Positions 22,247 through 35,208 are shown, counted from the first letter of the stretch. The stretch: DNA of 64,000 nt from Buxus sempervirens (GCA_947561395.2 OX387182.1:56753283-56817282); one strand, 5' to 3'. Notes: generated by a model from the sequence alone, not told the origin. Numbers and translations are program-made.

Positions 22247-25198
22247 AAATTGCTAAAATACCACTAAAGGACGAAGAAACTAATGTTCACGAATCGAAAC
22301 TTACCCTGAACCTTTGTCTCTCTTGGGTTGGGATTAATTTTTAAAAGCCCAAAAAATTTCAGATGGGCTTGGTAAAAAATAAGATATGTCGGGCTGACTT
22401 GGCCTAGTCCAAAGTTTAATTATTTAATTGGTTTTTACTTTTTACTATTTAAATAATTTTTTTTCTAACCTTAGGCCTAATTTACTCATATTTACTCCAC
22501 AAATCTTCACTCTTCTATCTCTTCTTCAAAATGGTAATACTTTTTGTTGGTAGCTAGCTGAAATTTATTCCCAACATTTTTTTGAATTATCACAAAAAGA
22601 AAAGATTTGTGTTTTTGCCTTCTTTTGAAATATAAAATTAAATTTCTAAGTGACTATTGTTGGGCGGGCTTAATCGACTTGGGCATTTAAATGTGCTATA
22701 CTACAAAAAGACGTTTTTTTGGGGGTGCAGTACCAAAAAAAGCCTAAATTGTAGTATATAGGCGATTCAGGTAAAAATGTAGAAATTTTTTTTTTTACCC
22801 AAATCACCAGCATCTTGATGATTTAGCTAAATCATACTTACCTCATACACACATATAAGTGCATCTAACATATAAATTAGTGCTTTCAAATGGCGCATTA
22901 AACATTTAAATCAGTACATCCAAAATTGTCTACAAATGGGTAGTTTACTTGTGAGCTTTCATTACTACTATTTGTCGTGCACCCTACAAATAATTAAATG
23001 CATCTAACATGTAAATTAATGCATCCAAACTTTTACAAAAAATATATATATATGAATTTTTCAAAAAATCTATATATATATATATATGTTTGTCGACTTG
23101 GAACTTACCCATTATCCACTTCGCAAGAGCCTTGAGAGCGTAGGGGCCCAAGAAGGTTACTTCTTTCTTCTTCTTGTTTTTATTTTTATTTTTTTATAAA
23201 TGACTTTGTAAAGCATGTCATATGTGTTGTATGGAAGAATGCAATTTCAGTTGACAAATGCAAAATATTAGCTAGTGAAAATAATAGGGTTTTCAACCCT
23301 GAACAAAGCCAACAAAATTTCGGTGGCATGCATTCCTTGATGGGAACAATTATTCCTGTTAGACTGTAACATCAAGCTTACAGTGTCTCCTATGATGTAA
23401 GATATGCATAACTAATGACTTATTTTCTAGTTAGCAGAGACATCCTTTATACTAGTAATCAAGCGGTGAACAAAATTAAAGGTCATCTGTAAATGAACTT
23501 GTGCACTCAAAAGTGTTCCCTAGAACGCTTTGGATTTGTATGGATTAATTTTTGAGTGGACCAATATGAGGATTTTTACATTCTAGATCATGTTTGATTT
23601 TCAAGATCTATAGTCTTTCATAGGATTTGGATCTGTAGAATGCATAAAATCTTTATATAAATGAATTTTTGAGTGGGATCAAGTTCCCCGGAACACTTTA
23701 TTCTTCCATTTTCTATAGACAAAATTTCAGCAATTTATATGAAACCAATTTCCATTTATGTTTGATTGAAGTTAGAAAAGTTTTTACCATACTCGTTGCT
23801 GAACTTTTAACTTCGGTTAAGCTTATCTCTGTTCAATGTTTATCCATTTTCAAATCTCTAAATCTTATTTGATGTATCTATCAATCAAGCTTAATTTTAC
23901 TCAAAATTGATTTGAATAAAGTATTAACGTTTAAAGCTATGTTGTTTAGTAGCAAACAACAACGATCAACCAAGACAACCTTTCTTATACAATTTTTGGA
24001 TATCACTTGGCAAGAGATAAAATATATATTGACAATTTTGCCCTTCTTCTTATGATCATTAAAAATTAAATACCAAGAATAGCCATTAGTAGGTTGCTTC
24101 ATTGCTTATAATATTGGTTCAAATAAAAAAAGTTAGAACATGTTCACATCTACCCTGAGGGCATTTTGGATACTCAAGGTATAAATAAAGTTTTTTTACT
24201 TTTAAATGTTGATTAAAAGGGGCAAATTTGTGGATTAACATTTTCTTATTTATAATTTTAATGGTCAAACGTTTCGAAGAGGGAGATTGTTACACGCATC
24301 AAACCTCAAGATCATAAAACTGATATTTTAGATACTTTAGGGAAGAAAGAGGGATTGTTGGAAATCTTGAGTAGGTAAACTATGAATATTCCATTAAAAA
24401 ATGATAGAATAAGGACATTATCTAAAAATTAATGGATGGATCACGGTATCTAATACCTTCCCTCGCTCGTAATAAAGCCTGCTTAGAATTGATGGTTTGC
24501 TCAATATTTCATCCTTTCTTCCTTTTTATTTTTATACTTTTAATGTGTTTTGGTGAACTTCCATATCTCAAAGACCTCAAATAAGCCTAAAATTTGTGAA
24601 ATATGATATTTCCACCACATGATTTCGATGGTGTTACATAAGCAAAGATCTCAAATTAATCAAAAGAATCTCCAATAAAGTTAAATTTACTGCCCCAATA
24701 AACCAGCTACTGCTAATAGCATCTCTTCTTTCATTACATTTATTAGTTTTTGTTTATGTCTATATAGTTGTCTTGTGTAATACGTTATCTTTGGGTTAAG
24801 CAAAGTCCATGTCATTGCATTCCATTTTCCAAAGCAAAAGAGCTCTATTTTATACGCTTTTCTTGACTTTTATGGTGTAGAAAACATATATTTCTCCCCG
24901 CACACCTTGGAATTTGGAAATATTACACCTTTCAAAGCTTAATTTACAAGTTTTAAAACTCGGACCGAAAGAGAGAGAATTGGTTGGGACTTGGGAGGTT
25001 CAAAATTATAGATTATTATAAAGTAAGCAAGTGGACTTGACTTTTGTGCAGCACCGGGACCACCGTCCCACCCACTTGCGTGACAGCTTCCAGGAATAAG
25101 ACTACCAAGAGAAAAAAAAGCTTCCAGGAATAAATGCTCTCGGCCGGTGTAGTCTTTGTCTTTATCCACACTTTCTATAAAGCAACGGTGGGAGTCAT
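22247..25198. other. Intergenic, nothing recognised
   Basis: AT-rich sequence, with TA microsatellites near 23045-23090. A few short open stretches (23669-24102, 24939-25169) lack recognisable motifs. Confidence 0.35.
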
Positions 25199-26560
25199 TT
25201 GATTCCTCACAAGTGCAGTTGCAGTGATGGGTTCTTTTCTCTACTTTTTTTAATTACTTCAGCAGCTTCCTGGAAGCTTGTTTGTAGATCTGAATCAGAG
25301 GCGGAGCTTATCAATAGCGTCTTGAAAAGGGTTTTCAGTCTACCATGCACTCCACCTGCTCGAAGTGTTGTCAACATGAGCTTCCTTGTGCAAATGGAGA
25401 TACAGGTGAGGCAGTGAAAACTAGGTGTGTAACTCGTACTCGCTTTTATGTTTATATCAGTTCTTGGTTTAAAGTAGATCATCAGATGAAAGATATGGCG
25501 GGCAGTTTGGATGAAATGCCAACATATGTGTTTAATTTGCACTTTGGGGTTACGGATCTGGACTTGGGAATTGAGACTAGAGAAAGCTGGGAGAGTTTCT
25601 TCTCTCTGCAGATATTGAGGGTTGTCAAAAAGGATGGTGATAAAGGATATATAACTAAAGTTTCGAAATGCGAATGTGATTTGAAGAATGTTTTAGCAGT
25701 TGGTTTTGTTGGAATGGGAGGTCTTGGAAAAATAACACGGAATCATATTATTAGAAGGAACAAAAATAAATTCGGAGATAACAATATGGGTATGTGTCTC
25801 TGATGATTTTGATTGATGATTTTGTTCCATAGTATAAACTCGTGTCCATCAGATTTTTACTTATTTTAGATGATGTTTGGACCGAGAATTATAAAATTAT
25901 ATTGATATGAGGTAGAAAGTTATGTGGGTAATCAGCGTTTCAGAGGAAAAGTAAAATATTATCCACATATACTAAGCTACAACTACTTGCCATATCCAAT
26001 TATGGATGGCAGAAGATTAGCTACAATCACTTGCCATATCCAATTATGGATGGCACAGGATGTGGTATATGATGTCTGGTTATTCATAAAAAAAATGATG
26101 GTTGATCAAACTATGGATGGCACAAGATGACGTTTAGTCAATTAAAGGTGATGAATTTGATATAATATCTTGTTCTACTTTATTTCTTGGAAGAGTCCAA
26201 GACGTGTCTCAATTACTTTGTCCATGTTAATTGAGATGATTCTAGAGAGAAATATGAAAAGTACACTTACGCATAATAATATCCAATCACCTCTTTCTTG
26301 GTGATCATCTTCTTGGCGTTCTGATTTAAATCCGTCACTCTGTTCAAGGCATGTTTTGCTTTGAATCAATTTGTTGAGCTTTTCTGAGGGATTGGAGGAT
26401 ATTAGCTATAATTCTGTTCACGATGGTTTGTATTAGAAGAACAAGAAGAAAATGAAGGATGGCCAGTAGTAGAAGGAAAAAAGGGTTGGGAGCAGCATTC
26501 TTTTGTGAAACAAAGGGGTCATGACTTCTTTTAAGTGTTTTTTTTTGTAATAGATGAATT
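25199..26560 (+). pseudogene. CC-NBS-LRR resistance gene relic 1
   Basis: The frame at 25345-25803 includes a coiled-coil-like phrase (QMKDMAGSLDEMPTYVFNL, comparable to K-x-I-x-x-I-x-x-R-L-D-E-I in Rx-type N domains). Further on is the P-loop FVGMGGLGK, followed at once by frame decay and a stop at 25803. The kinase-2, GLPL and LRR parts are missing. A short tandem repeat of TTGCCATATCCAATTATGGA lies at 25980-26060. Relic 2 (50200-51420) shares the same order of words down to the trailing non-coding part (GTTGTGATGT near 26580 and 51312), so both come from one ancestral truncated copy. Confidence 0.6.
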
Positions 26561-27235
26561 TAATAGCTCGTTGGAAAGTTGTGATGTATTTATGTTTCAT
26601 TTTCTTTCTCTTAATTTTGTTGTTAGGAGAGGGGGGACTAATTGTAACTTAATATTGGTATTATTCTTTATGAGAATTTCTCTTCAGACAAATGCTAGTT
26701 TTGGTACCATGGTTTTTTCTGTCAATGTTGAGCCATTTTTCTTCTTGTCATCATATTACTCAAATAACGTCTAGTTTTGATTCTGAATGATTGTTCATGA
26801 CAATTTTCCCAGAAATTTTCTCAGAACAACGCTTGAATTCATGTACACCATGGATGATAAGAGCCCATACTGCTACAAATCTAATGACACCCATCTCTAT
26901 ATCAACTTTTTCTTCAAAACATGAGAAGGGACATAAGGCCTCACTAACTTTTCCAACTACAACAACATTACTCCTTGATGGGAGCAAGGACATGTAGGTC
27001 ACAAGATCAAGTTCACTGGAGGCTATTGTTCAGTTGTGGCCAGTAACTCTTATTAATGGTCTCCTGTGCCACTTTCTTTAACACAATTCAATTACGTTGC
27101 TCTTTTCTTCTAAAATTTGTAAAATGACCCACAACAAACTCAAAAGGTAATTTATCAATGGTCAACGTAAGCCAGAAGTTCGCCAAATCGGGGTCCGTTG
27201 CTAAGAAAATTGGGGTTTAAGTCTTTTCTTGTGAC
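26561..27235. other. Intergenic, nothing recognised
   Basis: No conserved frame. Stretches around 26760-27002 are open on both strands but show no family. Confidence 0.35.
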
Positions 27236-27397
27236 GGGATGAAATCGTATGCAGCAGATCTTGCAGCATCTCATAGCTGTTGAACGTTTCACATTTTTTA
27301 ATGTCAAATGTTAGTTGAAGTAACAATTTCACGTTTAAAAATGTGAACAAAAAAACAGGATTTGTCGCAAGATCCCTGCGCTAGGCGATTTCGTCCC
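27236..27397. mobile_element. Foldback MITE, Mutator-like termini
   Basis: The left end GGGATGAAATCG and the reverse complement of the right end GGGACGAAATCG match. Pairing continues through CAGATCTTGC / GGGATCTTGC and GAACGTTTCACATT / AACGTGAAATTG. The flanks TTGTGAC and TTATGAC could be a decayed target duplication. Confidence 0.5.
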
Positions 27398-28319
27398 TTA
27401 TGACTCACCTTATAGTCTCTCGATGTCCCACGTTGTAAAAGGCATAGCAGGCTAATAATAATTATATTCTATTAATAAATAGTATCACTTTTATTAGGTT
27501 AATGATATTACCACCTTTTCATCAGGAAAACATTTCTTCTAATGCCAAAATCCGATGGTTTCGTGAAATCACTGGCTAGGATGGAATTTGAATTTGTGGG
27601 ACCCTTTCTTCACATGGGTATCCATCCGTGTGTTTCACGCTGGCACCACTGAGTGGCTTCGGGTGAAACGCTTTCTTTGAACAGTCATGGTAGTTAATTA
27701 AGATGGACTCGTAGAGTGCATTCCATGATACCATCCATGAAATGCACGGTTATGATTGTATTTCGTGGCAATAAGTGGAGCCCACACCCCAAAACACAGT
27801 CCCAGCCAATGCCAGGATACCATTATACCATTGGCTTCTATCACTAGAGAAATATGTTAATACAAAGCCTATCCAACTGGGTTACTATTTTTATTGATGA
27901 AGTACATGTGTTCTAGAAAATCAAATTTGTGTTGGACAATCAACGTTGTAAAATCTTTTGTAACAAAAGAAACGAAGCCATAACGAGGGAAGTTCTCAAA
28001 ATCTTAATCCACCCTCATTCCTCCCTCACGTAACAGACCTCTTGATTTAAATATTCCGCCACTAAGCCCATGCGTTCAAATAAAATTATAGTTTAAGTAG
28101 GATAAGTTTTTATAAGGATTAGATTTTTGTAGTTATTTCTTATGATCTTTTTTGAGATTGAGCAGGAGTAAATTTTGATTAAAAGCAGGATGCCATGTCT
28201 ATAAAAAGTGACGTAATCTTTGATTTTAAAAACGGAATGATAAATTTTCTTTTTAGCTATTCTTCATAAGGTGAGACTCTTGTTTTCCAATGGTATGTGA
28301 GACTGTTATTTTATGATCT
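27398..28319. other. Intergenic, nothing firm
   Basis: Contains GTGGGACCC and TTTCACGC words typical of decayed MITEs, but no edges can be placed. Confidence 0.3.
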
Positions 28320-28556
28320 ACTAGGGGATTGCACGTGCTACGCACATGGCCAACTACAAAACATATAATTTGTAAACATTATTATGGGGCCCAATGGATA
28401 CTTATAGGGTGTTTAACTTTGAATGTAAGTGGAGCAATGGCCGCATTGCTATGGGGGATTGTTTTTTTTTGTGAGGGGAAATGTTTGGGAAAAAAAAGTG
28501 GGACCAGAATCAAAGAATATTTCCCCCTCTTTCCTTTACTAATAGTATATATGAGA
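28320..28556 (-). mobile_element. Short non-autonomous Helitron candidate
   Basis: On the minus strand it begins TCTCATATATACTATTAGTA. It ends with a small hairpin GTGC-GTA-GCAC, then GTGCAATCCCCTAGT. A hairpin 10-12 nt before a CTRRT terminus is the Helitron signature, and the 5' phrase TATACTATTA recurs in ATREP-like Helitrons. The expected A/T host flanks are not clear, so this stays tentative. Confidence 0.4.
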
Positions 28557-30420
28557 CTTTGTTACCTTGTGATGGTGAGCTAATTTTACCAAACCACAGT
28601 AAAAGTTAGTGAGACCCAACAATTTTTTCAAGAGAATGCTACCTTGTACTTGTGAGACATGGAAAAATCACCGGAATGATCATCCCTCCGTTAACACACG
28701 GGCTTAACGCAAAAATGGGAGAGTCGCCACCATTCATAATTTTGGGGTGAGAATGGACACCAAAGAGTTCAAAAATAAGCAAAAAGGGTTAAAAAGCAAA
28801 TTCTAGGGTAAAAAGAACCCTACTTGAAAATCAAATCCAGAGATGGGTAAGGGGATTAGATTATGAACGAGGGAAGGTGTTAGGCACCCCCATTCATCCA
28901 CACGAAGTGGTAGCCAAGTGTATGTTCATGCAAAAATGAGAAAGCTTGCTAAAATCATAGAAAACCTTGAAAAAGGACCAATGTATGATATTTTCACATG
29001 AAGATCTAAATGGATTCTAGATGCTCTTTTATGTCAATATCATTTCTGGAATATCACAAAAAGATGGAAATCAAAGCACAAGTTATTCAAAAACCAAGTT
29101 GAATCAAATCCGGAAAATTCGGTGAAAAGTAATGCCATTTGTTTTGAAATCATTCAAATACAATTTTAAATCAAATCAAACCAAATTCATTTGAAAGATT
29201 ATAGTAAATAAGGGTCTCATGCAAAATTTCACTTCATTCCGATAAAAATCCTAGGAGTTATGCTCCTTTAAGGTTGCTGTTGGGGATAATCAAAAAGTGA
29301 TAAGCGGGCAACTTTGGAAAATTGTCTAGAAAAATCCACTTCATAAAAATCCACGAAATTTGATGTGATTGAAGTCTGTATGGCCATCTTTCGAAAGAAA
29401 CTAGCCTCATACAAAAATCCCTTCGGATGTGCCTTGGGTGGTCTCCCGAACAGGCCCCGAAGATCATAGATTTACCCAGAAAAATGCCATTGAGCAGTTC
29501 TGAGTAAATCGGCTACCAATAATTCAAATGGAGTCAAAAAATTATGAAACCAATTGGATTTAAAAATAGACTCATAAAGGAGTACTCAGAAACAAAAATC
29601 ACTCGAATCGGACTTAAAACGAACACATGGCGCTCCGTCGAAGTGACAAGTTCTGTATTTGAATCTGAACTGTCCACTCAACTTCGACAGAGAAGTGTCA
29701 AATATCCGTTTGATAGAAATTTATGGAATTTGGTGGACATAAACTAGACAGGCTCACCTTTCCCATGGTTCTACAATCACTCCAAAATTCATCCTGACGA
29801 TGAAGTTATGAGCGTCCGAAGTCAGGGTACAGGTGCTGTCCAGTTAGGCCCTTTTTGAGTAAAACCAACTCAAAACTGTGATAAAGTGTGTGAGATGAAT
29901 CCAAAACCTTAAAAAATCACTTGAAAACACTCCAGAATTGATTGAGGCCATTTATTTGAGATTTATCACAATGAATGTAATAAACCCCAAATATGAGCCT
30001 ATCCCGTCAAAATGGTGCTATGTATGTGTAAATGTGAGAAACCATATAAGATCAATAGAACAACATAGCATGCATCAAAATAAGGTTCTAAAACAACCTA
30101 GGGTTCCGTTCCATTATCGTTTCCCTCTGTTCTCTCTCCCCGTTAAACACGGTTCTTCAAGATAATCAAGGGTACTTTGAATATGAAACGGTTTACAATC
30201 AATCAAAAGGCTTTATGCTACATAGGTTCTAGCACTAGGGTCAATCCCTAGTCTCGTTTCTCCTAGATCCCGCCTCCACGTTTTACGGCTAGGGGTAGTC
30301 TCGAGATACTTTGAGCCGGGGAAGGGTTTTCACACACAAAGAAGGTCTTATTCTACAGAAAAGTAGAAAAAGAGATCTAGATCTAGGAATGTAAAACAGA
30401 AAATAAAAGAAAATTTTGAG

Positions 30421-30426
30421 GCTTAC
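30421..30426 (-). promoter_or_regulatory. 5' splice site in LTR A copy 2
   Basis: AACCCAG then GTAAGC, 107 nt from the TATA box, identical to copy 1. Confidence 0.45.
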
Positions 30427-30532
30427 CTGGGTTCTGGATGCACTTCCGCAGCGGTTTCCCTCTTCTCTTGGAGTTCTTCTTGGCGAGAATTCAAAACAAG
30501 AGTTAATGGCTATTTGCTTAAGGAGGAGCCTC

Positions 30533-30542
30533 CTATTTATAG
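30533..30542 (-). promoter_or_regulatory. TATA box of LTR A copy 2
   Basis: CTATAAATAG on the minus strand, in an unchanged context relative to copy 1. Confidence 0.65.
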
Positions 30543-30708
30543 GCAAAGGTTAGGGTTAGGGTTGGTGAGAATGGTAGACACAACATAATGTCTATAGCCC
30601 ACCAACCTTAACCCTAAGGCTATTTCCGAGATTTCCCCTCATTTAATGAGGGATATGATGGTAAAAGTGAAAAGCTCTCGGAAAACCCTAATTTTGAACA
30701 AAACTAGC

Positions 30709-30851
30709 GTATCCGGCATGTCAGGCCGGATACACAAGTACCTTAATGTATCCGGTCTATGATGCCGGATACACTGAGGTCTACTTGTATCCGGTATTTT
30801 CCACCGGATACAAAGAAGGACACTTGTATACGGCCTGAGTTGCCGGATACA
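30709..30851. repeat. Hairpin array A2: four TATCCGG/CCGGATA stem-loops
   Basis: Same spacing as A1. Loops include CATGTCAGG, TCTATGATG, TATTTTCCA and CCTGAGTTG. The loops differ from A1 at several positions, whereas the stems are nearly unchanged. Confidence 0.85.
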
Positions 30852-30891
30852 AGGAAAAAAGCCTTTTTTTCGAATTTTAACACAGGCAATA

Positions 30892-30973
30892 CTTATTTAC
30901 ATGTAATATCGTTTAAGTAAATGTCCTCGTATTTTTTAATCTTTATTTACTTAAGATATTACATGTAAATAAG
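30892..30973. repeat. Foldback inside LTR A copy 2
   Basis: CTTATTTACATGTAATATC pairs with GATATTACATGTAAATAAG across about 40 nt that are themselves partly paired. A close relative sits at 35772-35884 in the unrelated LTR D. Confidence 0.75.
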
Positions 30974-31424
30974 CAAACACCCCCCATTTGAATCCATTAA
31001 AAAGAGTTCCAGACCCAAATTCCAAGTGAATAAAAAGTCAACTTTCCAGTTCTAGGCAAAATTCCGATTTTTCAGGTCTGGAAAAAAGGTTCAATATGTT
31101 AAAACCATGGTATTCGTTAAGATTTAAAATCTCAAAAAATTCATTTATGCAATAACATTGCTAAAAACCTGATTACCGGGAAAAATTATCTTGAAATCTT
31201 GCTTTAAAAAATATTTCATTTTCTGGGGTCAAAAGTCAACAAAATTCAACCGGAAAAAGTTTGACTTTGCACAAAAGATAGAATTTGGGTCTTTTCCTTT
31301 ACGGCTTTGGATTCAAATGGGTTAAGTATCTCAAACCCAATGCAAAGAATTGAAAATTCCAATAAAATATTTCTCTCATTCAAGATTTATCAAAAATCGT
31401 GCAATTTTGGGGTGTCTACAGTAC

Positions 31425-31912
31425 TAGGGCTGGCAATAGGTCGGATATTTATCCGAATCTGATCCGAAAATGTCAAATTCAGATATGAGATATAGATTCA
31501 TGGTTTGAATATGGATATTGGATTTCGGATCCGACAAAATTTGGATTCAAATTCGAATCTGTTTGTATCCTATCCGAATAGGATCCGAACTGAAATTAAT
31601 ATACTACACATAAACCCAGACCAAAGATAGGTTAGACCATTTGTAAACTTTGTATAAACCATGGTTGAACCAACCTTATTAAAACAAAAATCAAAGGGTC
31701 TTGTGTTTGTGAGAAATCAAATTTGGATCTAATTCAGATTTTAGTTATTCTGTTTGGTCAAATATTGAATTCGAATACTGTATAGGTATTCGATTTCAAA
31801 TTTAGATTCAGGTATAAAAGATCCATCGGATTTTGGATCAAATTCGGATATCATTTTTTCTTTTTTGGTTTGAATTTGGATCTTACTAGATCCATACCGA
31901 TTGCCAGCCCTA
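31425..31912. mobile_element. hAT MITE, 488 bp, left tip hit by LTR A copy 2
   Basis: The termini TAGGGCTGGCAATAGGTCGG and (reverse-complemented) TAGGGCTGGCAATCGGTATG match. The 8-bp duplication CCTTGTAC is found at 31913-31920 on the right. On the left it is now 2.8 kb away at 28642-28649, because the LTR inserted between base 1 and the rest of the MITE. The body is rich in GGATCCGA/TCGGAT words. Confidence 0.82.
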
Positions 31913-32339
31913 CCTTGTACCACCCAGTTGGAAGGGACAAAAGCACTTAGGTTGCATTTGGAATAGGGTTGTCATAAGTAGGATCTAGATGCGAATTCGA
32001 TCCAAGAATGTTGAATATAGATTTCAGTTGATAACCCAAGGTTTGAATACATATATGAAGAGATTCCGGTTAAATTCATATAAAATATAAAAGTTCTAGT
32101 ATCTGATCTGAATAAGATTTGAATGGAATATATTGTAATATTTGTATTACAGTAACATTATTTTAATCTTCTTAGAATTAAGTATATATTTTCTTAACTC
32201 TTTATAGTAAAACAAGCAAGGAGGAAGTACGGTCATTAGCAACTAGTTCAACCACCCATGATGGTTCCATCTCTGTGGATCATGAAGAACCGTCACCATT
32301 TGGGTCAACCTTTGTTGGGCCGTGAAGAAGCAGAAGCCA

Positions 32340-33420
32340 AGGCTCCGTTTGTTTTGGAGTAAATCGTTTTCTTTTGGGAAATATTTACGTTGGAAAATAT
32401 TTTCAGGAAAATCAAAGTTTTTCAACTGTTTGGACGAACATTGGAAAATAGGGTTGAAAATGAAAAATTTTCATTTTTTATGTTTGGAGTAAATGAAAAT
32501 AATAAAGAAAAACTTAACAAAAAATATTCACATTTAAAGAAGGATGCAACTCTGTTTGGTTCAAATTGAACCCAAAAACCGACCCAAACCGACTTTTGTT
32601 CGGCGTAGATAGTTGTTTGGTTCAGTTTTAGTCCAAAAATTCTAAACTGAACCAAAAATTCGGATTTGGGTTGGATGCTTGATTAAACAAAACCAAACCG
32701 AATTCATATATTTGCTTAAACCGAACCAACCTAATATATTATATATATAATAGAATATATATTAAATTTGAAAGTTTACCTTTAAACTTTGAGGATATTA
32801 CAAAACAATATCCTTGTTTGAGTACAAGCATGTGTTGGTTTAACCTGAACCAAACCAAATAGAATTGATTGCATGGAATTTGGTTTGATTTAGTTTGGGT
32901 CTTGGTTTTCTTATTTATTTTCGGTTTAGTTTTCAATCCGGTTCCGTTCGCGTACAAGCATGTGTTGGACTAACCTCAACCAAACCGAATAGAATTAATT
33001 TCATGGAATTCAGTTTGGTTCGATTTTGGTTTTGGTTTTCATATTTATTTTCGGTTCGGTTTTCAATTTGGTTCAGTTTGATTCAATTATAAATATTTTT
33101 GGTTCAGTATTGGGTTGGCCTCAACCCAAATTAAATTGAAATGACCCGAGTTGCACCCTTACATTTAAATGGTATGTCAAATTTAGGAAAATGACATACG
33201 GGATTTTTAATGGTAAGTCATTTTCCAGAAAATAGCTATTTTTTAGGAAAATCATTTTACACTGTATTATATTTTACATAGAAATAAACATGTGGAAAAC
33301 CACATTTTCTGCTAAAAATATTTTCTGTATTAGATTTTACATAAAAAAAATGAACGGATCACTAGTAATTTTTCAGAAATACAAAATCCTTCTATTCACC
33401 TAACTATTTTCAAATTTTTT
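32340..33420. mobile_element. GGAAAATnTTT-rich repeat enclosing a hAT element
   Basis: The segment opens GGCTCCGTTTGTTTTGGAGT and both flanks of the inner element are full of GGAAAAT/ATTTTCC words typical of a plant MITE family. The right boundary is vague. Confidence 0.35.
32538..33160. mobile_element. Non-autonomous hAT element, 623 bp
   Basis: The ends AGAAGGATGCAACTC and (reverse-complemented) AAGGGTGCAACTC match after a short offset. The 8-bp duplication ACATTTAA occurs at 32530-32537 and 33161-33168. The interior is GGTTTGGTT / AACCGAACC repeats, with a direct repeat built on TACAAGCATGTGTTGG (32824 and 32954). Confidence 0.65.
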
Positions 33421-33499
33421 TATCGCTACAGATGAATTAACAACTTGTTTTGAAAGAACCAACCAAATGAAGAACAATAAAACTAAGACATTTTGGTTA

Positions 33500-33760
33500 G
33501 ATGGATTCAATCAAAGGGACACATGCTGCCATGCTATTAGTCAATGTCGAAAAAGTCGCTCGAGGAGCACCAAGTCTTGCAACATGTGGTGCAATCTAGT
33601 ACGATAGCAATGGCTGTTTTGTTGATGCTATAGTGTCAATTCATTGAAGGGCTTAAATAGATTAAAGCTATAGGTGCAAATTCTATTGAAGTGGAGAGTG
33701 ATTCAAGCTACATCTGCAATCTTATGGTATCCAAATTTGGAAGCCCACCCGGGAGCATCA
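33500..33760 (+). pseudogene. RNase H-like relic of a LINE-type element
   Basis: Broken frames read ARGAPSLATCG..., DSNGCFVDA and, after shifts, EVESDSSYICNL. These fit the plant RVT_3 RNase H pattern (G-x-A-x-x-G-G-x-x-R-D-x-x-G, then W-x-E-S-D-S). Stops and shifts rule out function. Confidence 0.45.
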
Positions 33761-33899
33761 CAAATTGAGTTTAGGAAGCCAAGGATATTATTTTGTCCAT
33801 TTGAATTTGTTTGTTTGTTTGATTTTAGGGAAGCAATATGGCCGCTGGGAGAATTGCAAATCTATATATATAATATATGGGAATCGGTTTTCACCTAGA

Positions 33900-34608
33900 G
33901 AGCTCCAAGCCTCCATTCCTCAAACCTGGTAGCTCCACATCATTACTGACATGGCAGCTTACATGTCATATGAGCTTAAACGTTTCTTCCTTTCCTCACT
34001 CGTTAAATTAACGAACACCCTTAACGCCTCCACATCTTCCTTCTGAGAGAACCTTGCGCGGTGAAAGCATCATACGTTTTGGAGGCGGCTGATAACGGAA
34101 GCAAAGAAGTAGCAGCAGTTAAGGAAACACGGCGATTGTAAACGGAAGACAATAATTGGAAGAAACTATGGCTGTTGGTCTTCCATAACGAAAGAGAACT
34201 TAAGCGGAAGGCCTCAGAAAAATTTATATTCTCCTCTTCTCATACAAACAGGCAAGCCTGGAAATATGTTTTGCTCTCACAAAGTCTATTTACCCATTAC
34301 AGCAAGCTTGGCATTCTGGATTTCTCTTTACTAGGTAAGTTCCAAACTAACCTTGGATTCATACTTTCATCTTTTTTTTTTTTTTTTGGTTTCGATTACT
34401 TTGTTAAGAGAACTATGTTCTGGCTTTTCCTCTCTTTCTTCTATATGTAATGTTCTCGATTTGATCTTTTAAACTAACCTTGGATTAATACTTCCGTTTG
34501 TTTTTTTTTTTTTCTGTTTCTATTACTTCGTTAACAGATCTATGTTCTGGCTTTTCCTCTCTTTCTTCTATTTGTCATGTTTTTTTTTTACCTACCCGTC
34601 AACTCTTC
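33900..34608 (+). other. Exon-like segment and T-rich direct repeats
   Basis: Position 34336 ends a purine-rich segment with ACTAG then GTAAGT, which looks like a non-coding first exon and donor. Next come two copies of a roughly 115-bp block (34345-34450 and 34470-34585) containing AAACTAACCTTGGATT, a long T run and TATGTTCTGGCTTTTCCTCT. Parts recur after LTR D (37888-38290). No protein is recognisable downstream. Confidence 0.35.
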
Positions 34609-34909
34609 TGTAAAATCCCGAATTTTAATAACATAAAAATATTTTAGATTTTGTTGTTAATTAGTTTAATTAATGAAAAATTTTAAAAAATTGAGAAGAG
34701 GAAATTAATTTGAGCTAAATTTAAAATCTAAATAGGATGAATTATTTAAAATGGGAAAATTTTATTTATTTGGGGGAGATGCTGGTGTAGGTTATCTGTG
34801 GAGTGGCAGGTACCTGATCGCACACTTAAATGAGTTGAATAGGTAGGAATCTTGGTGGGCGAGCGTTGCACCAAATCAAGTGTTTCAAAACTCGTCGAGC
34901 GGCGAAGGA

Positions 34910-34918
34910 TATATAAGG
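34910..34918 (+). promoter_or_regulatory. TATA box of LTR D
   Basis: TATATAAGG, with a second candidate TATAAATA a few bases downstream (about 34923-34930). Confidence 0.5.
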
Positions 34919-35208
34919 TAAGTATAAATACCTAGCGTATTTAGACTCGTAGGGTTTTTCTTTTCGTTTGCGGGTACTTTGAGTTGAAGGCGATTACGGC
35001 TGGTGATATAGGGTTTGGAGAGGAGAAGAAGTTTGGGTTTTCCTACCGATCCAGTTGTTCCGTGGTAAAGGTATCCAGGAAAGACACTCGCGAAACGAAG
35101 GAGTTTGGGTGCCGATCGACTGGGCGGTGATCGACTGTGTGTCGTGGATCTCGGTTGGTTTTTGCTTCACGAAGGGTGCTGTTGCAAAGACTTGGAAGCG
35201 CGTGTAAG

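Larger units (their letters stand above)
28651..31420 (-). mobile_element. Long LTR family A copy 2, 2770 bp
   Basis: Minus-strand ends are TGTAGACACCCC (31420) and CCATGTCTCACA (28651). The perfect duplication GTACT flanks it (28646-28650 and 31421-31425). It equals copy 1 plus about 500 bp of extra sequence near its 5' end (30870-31400), which includes a foldback (30892-30973). The core 30080-30707 is nearly identical to copy 1. It inserted one base inside the left end of a hAT MITE. Confidence 0.88.
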
